A stretch of DNA of 11,244 bases from Methanobacteriota archaeon (GTDB taxonomy: Archaea > Halobacteriota > Methanocellia > Methanocellales > Methanocellaceae), in assembly GCA_023436075.1 (NCBI GenBank), contig JAEZKS010000051.1, forward strand, positions 1-11,244, given 5' to 3'. A model generated the notes under the pieces. That model saw only the letters and a list, made by a program, of their open reading frames with translations, did no database searches and had not been told where the DNA came from. This document shows positions 1 to 6,229 of this stretch, in pieces; the stretch's first letter is position 1, and each line of letters starts with the position of its first letter. The translations under genes were made by a program, and so were the position numbers.

Positions 1-12
1 GCTCCTGCCATG
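1..12 (-). CDS. Possible first codons of a divergent gene leaving the window
   Basis: On the minus strand an ATG at 12-10 opens a frame (M-A-G) that runs off the left edge. A GGTGA ribosome-binding-like stretch lies about 8 nt upstream of it, and an AT-rich TTTTTAGA box lies near 73-84, so a divergent start is plausible. Only three codons are visible and no product can be assigned. Confidence 0.22.
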
Positions 13-162
13 GCGTGATTCACCTTTGCCGTCTCATGCCTGTCTGATTATCTGGTTGCATCCGAACTGTCTAAAAATTTGTGGCTGATCGGCAGTCGAC
101 ATCTTTTTTCAAAAATGTTTCCGTAATTCTGCAAATAAATCAAAATAATTCAAAAAACACTA

Positions 163-178
163 AAAAGATTAAATATTT
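163..178 (+). promoter_or_regulatory. Putative archaeal promoter (BRE/TATA) for the 228-725 gene
   Basis: The purine-rich stretch AAAAAG followed by TTAAATATTT (169-178) resembles an archaeal BRE plus TATA box. It would place transcription start near 200 and give a leader of about 25-30 nt before the ATG at 228. It lies in an AT-rich block (about 100-190) quite unlike the GC-rich coding sequence that follows. Confidence 0.45.
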
Positions 179-227
179 GGCCACTTATAGATGCTTGTAC
201 AGAGGGGGTAGCGATGGGAGTGAAAAG

Positions 228-725
228 ATGGATACGAACATCAACAATAACAATCGAAAGCTCACAGCGCTGCTATCGATGGTAGTGCTGGGAATCATCA
301 TCGTAGCGGCGGCCGGAGAGGCGGCGAAATACGTCCTTCCCCCCGAAGCGTTGTATTTCCTGCTGGTCAACAAGGTCTATATCCTGGCGGCGGCGATCTT
401 TCTGTTGCTGCTGGGCATTAACTGGATCAACGTGGGCAGCGTCCGCAACCTGATCGCAATTTTCGTCCTGGTGCTGATCGGCCTGGTCGTCCTGTGGCAG
501 TTAGACAGGATCGCCAGCGGCATCCTGTGGAACGGCGCCTACCCGTCGGTCTATGGCCGCATATCGGAGCATGCGACGACACTGATCCTCCAGTCTCTGG
601 ATGTCATAGGGCTCGTCGTAGGAGGGGCAGGCGCGTTCCTGGTGCTGCTGAAGGCGCTGGACATGGCGAAAAACCTGCTGACAGAGCCAAGAAAGACAGC
701 TGATGACGAAAAAGTCGAAGGATGA
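228..725 (+). CDS. Small four-helix integral membrane protein, function unknown
   Basis: Predicted 165-residue protein of unknown function that I do not recognise as a named family. After a short Asn-rich N-terminus (DTNINNNNRK) there are four hydrophobic stretches, roughly residues 13-32, 44-66, 70-90 and 120-145, separated by short polar turns. The C-terminus is charged (EPRKTADDEKVEG) and probably cytoplasmic. The frame is open upstream to a GTG at 81, but I start at the ATG at 228. It is preceded by GGAG at a 7-nt spacing, and the upstream codons lie in AT-rich promoter DNA and encode an Asn/Lys-rich stretch that does not look like protein. It is the only plus-strand gene, is monocistronic, and is followed by a hairpin terminator. 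The gene is very likely real, but its function is unknown. Confidence 0.72.
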   Translation: MDTNINNNNRKLTALLSMVVLGIIIVAAAGEAAKYVLPPEALYFLLVNKVYILAAAIFLLLLGINWINVGSVRNLIAIFVLVLIGLVVLWQLDRIASGILWNGAYPSVYGRISEHATTLILQSLDVIGLVVGGAGAFLVLLKALDMAKNLLTEPRKTADDEKVEG

Positions 726-735
726 GCAGATCGTT

Positions 736-785
736 GCCGTATTGACGCCTATGCCGCCAATACGGCTACGGCTATTATTTTTCTT
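736..785 (+). terminator. Hairpin plus T-rich terminator after the membrane protein gene
   Basis: A perfect 9-bp stem, GCCGTATTG at 736-744 and CAATACGGC at 758-766 with a 13-nt loop, starts 10 nt after the stop codon. It is followed by a T-rich run (ATTATTTTTCTT, about 774-785). The T-rich side lies downstream only for plus-strand transcription, so it should serve the 228-725 gene rather than the convergent gene at 810. Confidence 0.6.
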
Positions 786-809
786 ATGTGCCTTTTTAGT
801 ATCGAATTA

Positions 810-1394
810 CTAATTGGTTTTCGTCTTTCTATAAAAGAATACGATAGTTGCTAATCCGCCAATGGCGATAAATGCTTCAAAGCCTGGTGAGGATGCCGGC
901 GTCGGTTTGTCTTCGACTACCGTTGATGGTGTCGGCACAGGGCTTGCTGTCCCTATTGCCGTGACCAAGATGTCAGGTATTACTATGTCAGCAGTGACAG
1001 TACCGGAATTTAAATTGACGGATAAGTTGGCAGTATGCAAAATACCAGCGGCATCATGCTTTTCAGCGGTAACGGTATACTGACCATAAGGTATTCCTAT
1101 AAACTGATATCTTCCGATGAAGAGATATGAACTGGCATTTACGTTTGTCAGTTGAGGATTTGCACAGCTATCTACTAACTGTCCGTCAGTCAATAGTTTA
1201 ACCGTTGCATTTGGAATATTATTGCCATATTTATCAAGTACAATTCCGGTTATTGAACCTTCAAGTGCTTGTGCATCTTGTGTAAAACCCATAAACATTA
1301 ATATTATTATGGATACGATCATTGACGCTTTTCCGATAACAGAATTTGTCAAGGCAATCACGTTCTTGGATTTGAAATTAAACTCAATATTCAA
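810..1394 (-). CDS. Secreted, surface-anchored protein with carboxypeptidase-regulatory-like domain and PGF-CTERM tail
   Basis: Predicted 194-residue exported protein with three parts. The N-terminus is a signal peptide: Lys residues at 8, 10 and 22, a hydrophobic core at about 25-36, and a likely cleavage after AQA near 43. Residues about 45-145 form a beta-sandwich like the carboxypeptidase regulatory (CarboxypepD_reg/SdrD-B) fold, with GSITGIVLDKYGNNIPNATVKL at its start (a G-x-V-x-D-x-x-G-x-x-x-x-x-A-x-V pattern) and YTVTAEKHDAAG further on. A Pro/Thr/Ser-rich linker (about 150-169) leads to PGF at 170-172, a hydrophobic helix and a basic end (YRKTKTN). That tail is the PGF-CTERM signal, which is cut by archaeosortase A and replaced by a lipid anchor in families where this has been studied. 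The longest frame begins with TTG at 1394 and has no good ribosome binding site. GTG at residue 12 or ATG at residue 25 (1322) are alternatives, but the last loses the basic n-region. The gene is markedly more AT-rich than its neighbours. Confidence 0.82.
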   Translation of the reverse strand: MNIEFNFKSKNVIALTNSVIGKASMIVSIIILMFMGFTQDAQALEGSITGIVLDKYGNNIPNATVKLLTDGQLVDSCANPQLTNVNASSYLFIGRYQFIGIPYGQYTVTAEKHDAAGILHTANLSVNLNSGTVTADIVIPDILVTAIGTASPVPTPSTVVEDKPTPASSPGFEAFIAIGGLATIVFFYRKTKTN

Positions 1395-1446
1395 TATGCT
1401 ATTAGTTTAGTATAGATTGGCTGGTACCTGACTGATATGCAAATAC

Positions 1447-1475
1447 TATTCTTATAAAAAGTATTCTTATAAAAA
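1447..1475 (-). promoter_or_regulatory. Tandem 15-bp repeat carrying two TATA-like boxes upstream of the PGF-CTERM gene
   Basis: TATTCTTATAAAAA occurs at 1447-1460 and again at 1462-1475, a direct repeat with a 15-bp period. Read on the minus strand each copy gives TTTTTATAAG, a good archaeal TATA box. They would put transcription starts near 1430 and 1445, about 36-50 nt before the TTG at 1394. No ribosome binding site or other operator is evident in the rest of the 1395-1613 gap. Confidence 0.4.
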
Positions 1476-1613
1476 ACTAATGTTGCGGAATACTAATCAT
1501 ATGCTTTATGTATCGTGTGTTAGCTACTCAATTGAAGAATATGGAAATATATTAGATTAGAAGCATGAAGTAGCCCTTTTCATCGAATGTTTCGCTAATA
1601 TATTGTATTTTGG

Positions 1614-2525
1614 CTATGATGCCCGCTGGTTGAATGTGGATTTTATGCTGATGTAACCCTTTTTGTTGAAGGCGCACGCCTTCATGCAGACCGTGCAGCC
1701 GACGCATCGATCCTTGACAATGTGCGTGACAGCCCCTCCTTCGTGCTCGATGGGCTTCTCCAGGATCGCCTGCTCCGGACAGGAACGTATGCAGCTGCCG
1801 CATTTCGCGCAGAAGCCAGGAATCCACGAATGGAGGTCGCTGTCAGTGATCGGCAGGTTCTCAATGCCAGTGTAGATGGCTGACAGCCGCGTCCTCGGGC
1901 CGAACTCAGGAGTGATGATCAGGCCGTGACGGCCCTTCCAGCCGAGCCCGGCCTTCTGCGTCAGCTTCGGGTACAGCGCCACGCCGTTCGCCGGGTGGCC
2001 GGCGTGGGCTGCATAGCCTTTGTTCCGCAGGTAATCGACCAGCTCGTTGGTGATGTTCCCGAGCCGCTCGTACGTATCGATGCCTTCCCGCTGCGCCGCC
2101 GGCGATGGCGCGCTGTCTACGGCTGCTTTGTCCATCTCCATCGTCAGCACGATCGCGTACGGGAACAGCACGGCACGGTCCTTGAAAACAGCATCTTCCG
2201 GCACCTGCGTGTATCCTATGGCGGCGACACCTTTCGACCTGGCCAGCGTCTCGAACGCCTTCAGCGAGGCTTCGTCCATCGTTCTCTTCGCATTCGTCGG
2301 GCTCGCCTTTGCCTCCATCAGGCTCCTGTCGATGCCCTTTGCCAGCGAGAGCTGCTTTGGCAACGACCGCAGCGTCACCTTCAGCTTGTTTGCCTGCCCT
2401 TTCTCCGGCGAATGCGGCGATGCCCGGACACATCCTTCGGCTTCGCATAGCGACTTCTCCAGCGTGTTGAAACGCTCGAGCCGGTACGTCTTATACGGTT
2501 CGATGATTTTCTGGAAGATGCTCAT
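1614..2525 (-). CDS. QueG-like protein with two [4Fe-4S] clusters
   Basis: Predicted 303-residue cytoplasmic iron-sulfur protein. The C-terminus has two ferredoxin motifs: C239-x2-C242-x2-C245-x3-C249-P and C274-x2-C277-x2-C280-x3-C284. Just before them, AGLGWKGRHGLIITPEFG (about 192-209) matches the G-W-x-G/K-x-x-L-x-I signature of epoxyqueuosine reductase (QueG) and of the reductive dehalogenase relatives that bind cobalamin. The N-terminal 90 residues are a basic, helical region that I cannot match. Archaea generally make archaeosine rather than queuosine, so a tRNA epoxyqueuosine role is unlikely, and an electron-transfer or cobalamin-linked reductase role is inferred. It is the last gene of operon A. 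I choose ATG at 2525 because GGTGA precedes it by 5-6 nt. The frame also allows GTG at 2537, which nearly abuts the upstream stop codon. Confidence 0.8.
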   Translation of the reverse strand: MSIFQKIIEPYKTYRLERFNTLEKSLCEAEGCVRASPHSPEKGQANKLKVTLRSLPKQLSLAKGIDRSLMEAKASPTNAKRTMDEASLKAFETLARSKGVAAIGYTQVPEDAVFKDRAVLFPYAIVLTMEMDKAAVDSAPSPAAQREGIDTYERLGNITNELVDYLRNKGYAAHAGHPANGVALYPKLTQKAGLGWKGRHGLIITPEFGPRTRLSAIYTGIENLPITDSDLHSWIPGFCAKCGSCIRSCPEQAILEKPIEHEGGAVTHIVKDRCVGCTVCMKACAFNKKGYISIKSTFNQRAS

Positions 2526-2537
2526 GTTTTTCACCAC

Positions 2538-2732
2538 TTAACTAACCAGCCACTTTTCCACGATGCTCCAGATGATCGACTGCCATGCGTGAAACTTGAC
2601 GTAGCGATCGCCACCGGCCTTGAGCAGGATAGGAACGGCCGTAAAGAACCCGAGCAGGTATGCCAGGGCAGCCTTTAGCCGGTCATTTTCTTTCGATATT
2701 GCCGTCAGCATAGTCTCACCGTTCATTCCCAT
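2538..2732 (-). CDS. Truncated DUF4870/Tic20-like membrane protein (64 residues)
   Basis: The protein reads K-x-x-AALAYLLGFFTAVPILLKAGGDRYVKFHAWQSI before ending at residue 64. This is the first helix and the F-H-A-x-Q-S motif of small DUF4870/Tic20-like membrane proteins, in which a helix of the type LAYLLGxxTG is followed by KFVRFHAxQS and then two more helices. Here the protein stops about 14 residues after that motif, so the later helices are missing and no other frame supplies them. Family members are usually about 100 residues or more. It is either a decayed remnant or a deliberately short membrane peptide. It lies in operon A, 39 nt after the iron-sulfur flavoprotein stop and 12 nt before the QueG-like ATG. 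ATGs at 2732, 2726 and 2711 all stay in frame and none has a strong ribosome binding site. Confidence 0.55.
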   Translation of the reverse strand: MGMNGETMLTAISKENDRLKAALAYLLGFFTAVPILLKAGGDRYVKFHAWQSIIWSIVEKWLVS

Positions 2733-2771
2733 TTTACCGCGAAACCTGGATGTCGCCGACGGTGCTCGCTT

Positions 2772-3593
2772 TTACCTCTTCACTTTTCCTGTGTCAGCAA
2801 ACAGCGTCCGTTTCAGGTAGATCATGATCGCTGCGACCGCTATCCTCGCGAACGCCCTTTTGACCGGGCCGATCTTCGCAGGCGTATAGTAGTATATACG
2901 CCTGTCCATCCAGCCCTTCTCCTTCCAGTAGGCGAGATCGGCGGGATAGATCTCACTGTACATACTCCCGAGCTCGATGCCCATGGTCTGTATGGACCGG
3001 AATCCCAGTACGTCGGAGAAGTCCGGGGTGGCAAGGCCTTTATTCTTGATCATTACGTAAAGCTTTTGCGCAGCGGCTGCCAGCGCCTTCTCGTTCTTAT
3101 CGGCGTACTTCCGTGGCACCTCGAATGGAGGCGTCATGAGTCCGATCCGGCCGGCAGTCCGGAAGCCGAAGTGGGAGATCGGCCCCTGCATGGCCGCCAG
3201 GCACTTTTTAAGCCCGCCTGGACCTGCACTCGTGGATAGATACAGCGCATATTGCTCGTAGAAGCGGGGCCGGTGGCCAGCATAGGCAAACCGGTCGATG
3301 AAGGTCTTCATCAGGCCGCTGACGTTGCTGGCGTAGTTGGGCGAGGCGAAGATGACGCCGTCGGCGGACAGCATTTTCTTCTCGATCTCTTCCTGGCCGT
3401 CTTTCAACGGGCAATGCTGCTCGCCCCTGAGGAAGCATGTCGTGCAGCCTTTGCAGCTCGCCAATCCTATGTCCTTCAGCCACAGGTACTCGAACTCGAC
3501 GTCGCCCATGGCGTTCATATGCTCTTCGATGCGTCGTACGGCGCGGTACGTGTTGCCCTTGCGCGGGCTTCCCATGATCGTCAATATCTTCAT
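2772..3593 (-). CDS. Iron-sulfur flavoprotein / NADPH-dependent FMN reductase family
   Basis: Predicted 273-residue flavodoxin-fold oxidoreductase. The N-terminus (MKILTIMGSPRKGNTYRAV) holds the FMN phosphate-binding loop GSPRKGNT, and SPNYASNVSGLMKTFIDR (about 84-101) is the second flavin-contacting segment. Between them the cysteines C47, C50, C53 and C61 form a compact CX2CX2CX7C set, close to the compact cluster-binding motif of methanogen iron-sulfur flavoprotein (Isf), which passes electrons from ferredoxin to FMN and on to acceptors such as O2 or peroxide. The C-terminal ~70 residues (basic, ending in a hydrophobic helix and KR-rich tail) are longer than in the minimal family and could touch the membrane. 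I start at the ATG at 3593, one base after the TetR-A stop, because MKILTI is the usual family start. An in-frame ATG at 3605 overlaps TetR-A. Confidence 0.85.
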   Translation of the reverse strand: MKILTIMGSPRKGNTYRAVRRIEEHMNAMGDVEFEYLWLKDIGLASCKGCTTCFLRGEQHCPLKDGQEEIEKKMLSADGVIFASPNYASNVSGLMKTFIDRFAYAGHRPRFYEQYALYLSTSAGPGGLKKCLAAMQGPISHFGFRTAGRIGLMTPPFEVPRKYADKNEKALAAAAQKLYVMIKNKGLATPDFSDVLGFRSIQTMGIELGSMYSEIYPADLAYWKEKGWMDRRIYYYTPAKIGPVKRAFARIAVAAIMIYLKRTLFADTGKVKR

Positions 3594-3594
3594 T

Positions 3595-4254
3595 CTAATT
3601 CCCATCCAGCTTGAGCATGTCCACGAACAGCTTCATCTGGGCACGCGACTCCTCTTCGATGCGCCCGTAGTCCAGCGGCTCGCCATAGCGGATCATGAAG
3701 GTATCGAAGTACATGTATACCGAGAACGCGAAGTATGCAGTTGCCAGCGCCCTGGGATCATATCTCTTGATTTTGCCATTCTCCGCCAGCTTACGGAACA
3801 GCGTCTCCATCTCATCTACCGGCCGCTCGAACATCTGGGCGCGGAAAAAGTCCCGTATCTGGTCGTTGTGATACATCTCGATGGTGATGATGCGCATGAT
3901 CTTCAGCATGTACGGGTCTGCCATGTATGAGGCCAGCTGCGTGAACCCGTTCCCGAGGATCACGTCCACGGGCGTGGTTTCTACGAAGGCATCGTAGTCG
4001 GCTGGCACAGTCTGGCTGTAGAGCATACCCTTCATGTACTCGAAGATCGACTCGAGGATCTCTTCCTTGCTCGCATAATGCTTATACAGGGAACTCTCTT
4101 TGATCCCCACGGCTTTTGCAATATCGCGCACGGACACGCCGTCGTAGCCTCGCTCTGCGAACAGGTCGATCGCGGCGTCGAAGATCTTCTCCTTCGTGCT
4201 CTTCTCGCCCTCGACCTTGACTGGACGGCCCGTCTTTCTCGCATTCTCGGTCAT
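3595..4254 (-). CDS. TetR-family transcriptional repressor A
   Basis: Predicted 219-residue DNA-binding repressor. The N-terminal TetR domain is clear: KSTKEKIFDAAIDLFAERGYDGVSVRDIAKAVG (18-50) with helix-turn-helix and recognition helix KESSLYKHYASKEEIL (52-67). The rest (about 75-219) is the helical ligand and dimer domain, with the stretch FERPVDEMETLFRKLAENGKI shared with the two other TetR proteins in this window. It is cotranscribed with a flavodoxin upstream (15 nt gap) and an iron-sulfur flavoprotein downstream, so it probably controls its own redox operon through the paired palindromes at 4787-4808 and 4838-4859. GAGGTG lies 8 nt before the ATG at 4254, which decides that start over the GTG at 4263. 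The inducing ligand is unknown. Confidence 0.92.
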   Translation of the reverse strand: MTENARKTGRPVKVEGEKSTKEKIFDAAIDLFAERGYDGVSVRDIAKAVGIKESSLYKHYASKEEILESIFEYMKGMLYSQTVPADYDAFVETTPVDVILGNGFTQLASYMADPYMLKIMRIITIEMYHNDQIRDFFRAQMFERPVDEMETLFRKLAENGKIKRYDPRALATAYFAFSVYMYFDTFMIRYGEPLDYGRIEEESRAQMKLFVDMLKLDGN

Positions 4255-4269
4255 GCCTGACACACCTCG

Positions 4270-4773
4270 TTATTCTGCGGCGGCTATGCCTCTGGCAAAC
4301 GAGACTACGTTGCCGACAAACAAGTTCGCTTCGACCTCACTCTCGACGGTGTAAGTCGATGAGACGAATCGCATGCCCTTCTTTTCCAGCGCTTTCCTGA
4401 CCTGCGCTATCGTGCGGTCAGCGCCCGCCGACTTCATCTCTGCCATGACAGAAAACGGCTTACCGGAAATGTTCTTCACTGTCGACAGGTACTTGTTCAC
4501 ATATGGTGGCGTCTTTCTGCCCCAGACCGGGCAGGCGATCACCAGAAAGTCCACGTCCGAGAGGTCGCACTTGCACGGCATGATGCCGGACTTGAGTCCC
4601 AGCGCCGCCTTAAGCGCTTTGATGCCACGGCCTTCTTCGCGAGCCGTCTCGATCCTGATCAGGTCGGCATTCAGCTTCACCGAGAGAGCCATGGCCACTT
4701 TCTCGGTGTGGCCCTCCATCGAGTAATACGCGACTGCGATCCGTTTTCCATTGCCTTTCGCATTTTCCGTCAT
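4270..4773 (-). CDS. Flavodoxin
   Basis: Predicted 167-residue flavodoxin, an FMN-binding electron carrier of the cytoplasm. RIAVAYYSMEGHTEKVA (11-27) holds the phosphate-binding loop S-M-E-G-H-T. DFLVIACPVWGRKTPPYVNKYL (75-96) is the strand and loop that pack on the flavin ring, with W84. It is the first gene of operon A and would supply or accept electrons with the iron-sulfur flavoprotein and QueG-like protein encoded downstream. The frame extends to a TTG at 4797, but that codon lies inside an operator palindrome. ATG at 4773 has GTGG 8 nt upstream, and ATG at 4779 is also possible. Both the flavodoxin and the following TetR begin MTENA, which I take as coincidence. Confidence 0.88.
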   Translation of the reverse strand: MTENAKGNGKRIAVAYYSMEGHTEKVAMALSVKLNADLIRIETAREEGRGIKALKAALGLKSGIMPCKCDLSDVDFLVIACPVWGRKTPPYVNKYLSTVKNISGKPFSVMAEMKSAGADRTIAQVRKALEKKGMRFVSSTYTVESEVEANLFVGNVVSFARGIAAAE

Positions 4774-4786
4774 ATGCATCGCCACT

Positions 4787-4808
4787 AAAGCTAACAAATG
4801 TTAGCTTT
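4787..4808. promoter_or_regulatory. Operator A1: perfect 22-bp palindrome at the operon A start site
   Basis: The arms AAAGCTAACA and TGTTAGCTTT are perfect reverse complements separated by AA. The site lies just downstream of the predicted transcription start (about 4810) and ends about 14 nt before the flavodoxin ATG at 4773. It is a near-copy of the site at 4838-4859, 51 bp away centre to centre, close to five helical turns, so both would face the same side of the DNA. It is the likely binding site of TetR-A. Confidence 0.75.
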
Positions 4809-4830
4809 ACGATCCATACAATATGCCTAA

Positions 4831-4840
4831 AGTATATAAA
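4831..4840 (-). promoter_or_regulatory. Operon A TATA box
   Basis: On the minus strand the bases read TTTATATACT, a near-consensus archaeal TATA box. Its centre near 4836 predicts a start near 4810. The edge of operator A2 overlaps the upstream side of the box, so a bound repressor would block TBP/TFB. Confidence 0.65.
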
Positions 4841-4859
4841 GCTAACTAATGTTAGCTTT
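4838..4859. promoter_or_regulatory. Operator A2: second copy of the TetR-A palindrome, overlapping the TATA box
   Basis: The arms AAAGCTAAC and GTTAGCTTT are perfect reverse complements separated by TAAT, identical to operator A1 except for one base. It overlaps the BRE/TATA region of operon A on one side and the last codons (A-N-I-S-stop) of the EFR1 gene on the other, so one stretch serves as coding sequence and operator. As RNA from operon B it could also fold into a short hairpin. Confidence 0.72.
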
Positions 4860-5729
4860 TTCTGTAGCTTGCCGGCCATTCGTTACGAAGTCGGACAGTT
4901 TCACATCGGGATGATGGTATTGCCTGCCCGGCAACTCGCCGTAGCCGTGGATGGCTTTTCGCGGACACCAGTTGATGCAGGCCAGACAGTTCTCGCAACG
5001 GTGTCGCCAGACGGGCTTACGGTCGACCATCTCAATGTTGTGCACCGGGCAGACCTTCGCGCAGGTTCCGCAGCCTGCGCAGTTCTCGTCCGTACGGTAG
5101 CTCCGGTCGAGATGGATCATGGCTTCGGAGAACGACGCTTTTGTGCCCTGCGGGAATCCGGCCATCCGGTATATCTTGTTGACGAAAATCGGCCTCGTCG
5201 CGGAGAAGTTCGCCAGCAGGTCCAGCAAGTCGACGATCTGTTTGATCCCCGGGCCGTCGACGCAGAGCGGGCGACTTTGCCGGGCGTTGACGCACTCAGC
5301 GATGGCGGAGATTTTCTCCTTTGATCGGCGGACGATCTTTTCCCGGTCCTCGAATGGCTTATCAAATGCGTTCTGGGGCATCTGGACGCCGAAGCCCGCA
5401 GCCAGATGGCCGCCGCGCGCCCGGATCATTTCGTCCAGCAGCGGCAATGATCGCCCCGCTCCGCCGCCGAAGGTACAGACGGCGAATACGTACTTCGATT
5501 CTATATCGTCTATCTTCACGATGAACCGCTCGACGATGAGCGGAATGTGCCGCAGGCCGACGTAGTACACCGGGAAAACGATCCCGATGGCGTCTGCATC
5601 CGTCGCTATGCGCTCTTCGCTGGCAATGGACGCCATGGGTACCAGCATTCCCCCGGTCCTTTCCGCGATGCCCCGGGCTATGGCCAGGGAATTGCCAGTG
5701 CCCGAAAAGTAGTAGATCACGACGCTCAC
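4842..5729 (-). CDS. EFR1-family protein: flavodoxin domain fused to two [4Fe-4S] ferredoxin motifs
   Basis: Predicted 295-residue electron-transfer protein. Residues 1-150 are a flavodoxin-like domain (VIYYFSGTGNSLAIARGIAE, with FMN loop S9-G-T-G-N-S14, and GIVFPVYYVGLRHIP at 49-63). After a linker comes a C-terminal ferredoxin domain with C217-x2-C220-x2-C223-x3-C227-P and C245-x2-C248-x2-C251-x3-C255-P. This order is typical of the EFR1 family in anaerobes, and the partner is unknown. The open frame extends to 6014, but the first 95 codons lie over the preceding membrane gene and look like out-of-frame translation (Arg/Pro/Ala-rich). GTG at 5729 is the start: it has a strong GGAGG about 7 nt upstream and forms a GTGA overlap with the stop of that gene, showing translational coupling in operon B. 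Confidence 0.88.
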   Translation of the reverse strand: MSVVIYYFSGTGNSLAIARGIAERTGGMLVPMASIASEERIATDADAIGIVFPVYYVGLRHIPLIVERFIVKIDDIESKYVFAVCTFGGGAGRSLPLLDEMIRARGGHLAAGFGVQMPQNAFDKPFEDREKIVRRSKEKISAIAECVNARQSRPLCVDGPGIKQIVDLLDLLANFSATRPIFVNKIYRMAGFPQGTKASFSEAMIHLDRSYRTDENCAGCGTCAKVCPVHNIEMVDRKPVWRHRCENCLACINWCPRKAIHGYGELPGRQYHHPDVKLSDFVTNGRQATEKANIS

Positions 5730-6163
5730 GACGGGGCCTCCTTGCTCGCAGGCCCTTTTACAGCGGCACGCAGGAAGAGCGTGAGCAGGGCGACGGGGAA
5801 GACGCCGAACAGAAGCAACACGGCGGAGTTCAAGTCCGCCGATGACCCGATCATGAACGATCCGAGCGCGGCTCCGGCCGGGACGGCTACCAGCAGCATG
5901 CCGATCTGGAGCAGCAGCCCGGTGCCGGCCACGTAGCCGGGGGAAGAGCCCCGCCACAGCAGGAATCCGCCCAGGAGCAGCGGGGGACACTCGATGACAA
6001 GATTGACCAGCCACGCTGCGTGCTCTGTCGGTCCGACCGGTGTACCGCCGGTGATCGCCGCCGCCAGCGCAGCTACATCGAGCAGGATGAACAGGACGGC
6101 AAGCGCGACAAGTACAATGCTTGCCGTCCTCGCCGGTACAGTAACGGCCAGCCGCTGCATCAC
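5726..6163 (-). CDS. C-terminal fragment of the interrupted membrane protein
   Basis: If translation restarts after the TAA, the first candidates are GTG 6163 or ATG 6160, giving about 145 residues. Hydrophobic segments lie at roughly 14-38, 50-69, 80-105 and 112-134, with the conserved-looking loop GGTPVGPTEHAAW between the first two. No convincing ribosome binding site precedes either start, which argues that this is part of a larger protein rather than an independent gene. Its stop overlaps the EFR1 start by 4 nt. Confidence 0.45.
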   Translation of the reverse strand: MMQRLAVTVPARTASIVLVALAVLFILLDVAALAAAITGGTPVGPTEHAAWLVNLVIECPPLLLGGFLLWRGSSPGYVAGTGLLLQIGMLLVAVPAGAALGSFMIGSSADLNSAVLLLFGVFPVALLTLFLRAAVKGPASKEAPS

Positions 6164-6229
6164 TGCTTCGTCGTCAATGCGGGGGACAAGCGCAGCCAGC
6201 CCGCAGGCGCTGAGGATTATGAGCGCGAC

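Noticed and set aside
1906..2448. 180-codon minus-strand open frame, and the plus-strand frames opposite (1926-2450, 2047-2541)
   Set aside because: They lie over the QueG-like gene in other frames, have low-complexity Arg/Ala composition and no start signals.
4254..4773. Shared N-terminal MTENA in flavodoxin and TetR-A as a sign of duplication
   Set aside because: Only five residues match and the two proteins have unrelated folds, so chance is the simplest explanation.
4842..6014. A 390-residue version of the EFR1 protein starting at 6014
   Set aside because: Its first 95 residues are Arg/Pro/Ala-rich out-of-frame translation of the membrane protein gene. GGAGG plus the GTGA overlap at 5729 mark the true start.
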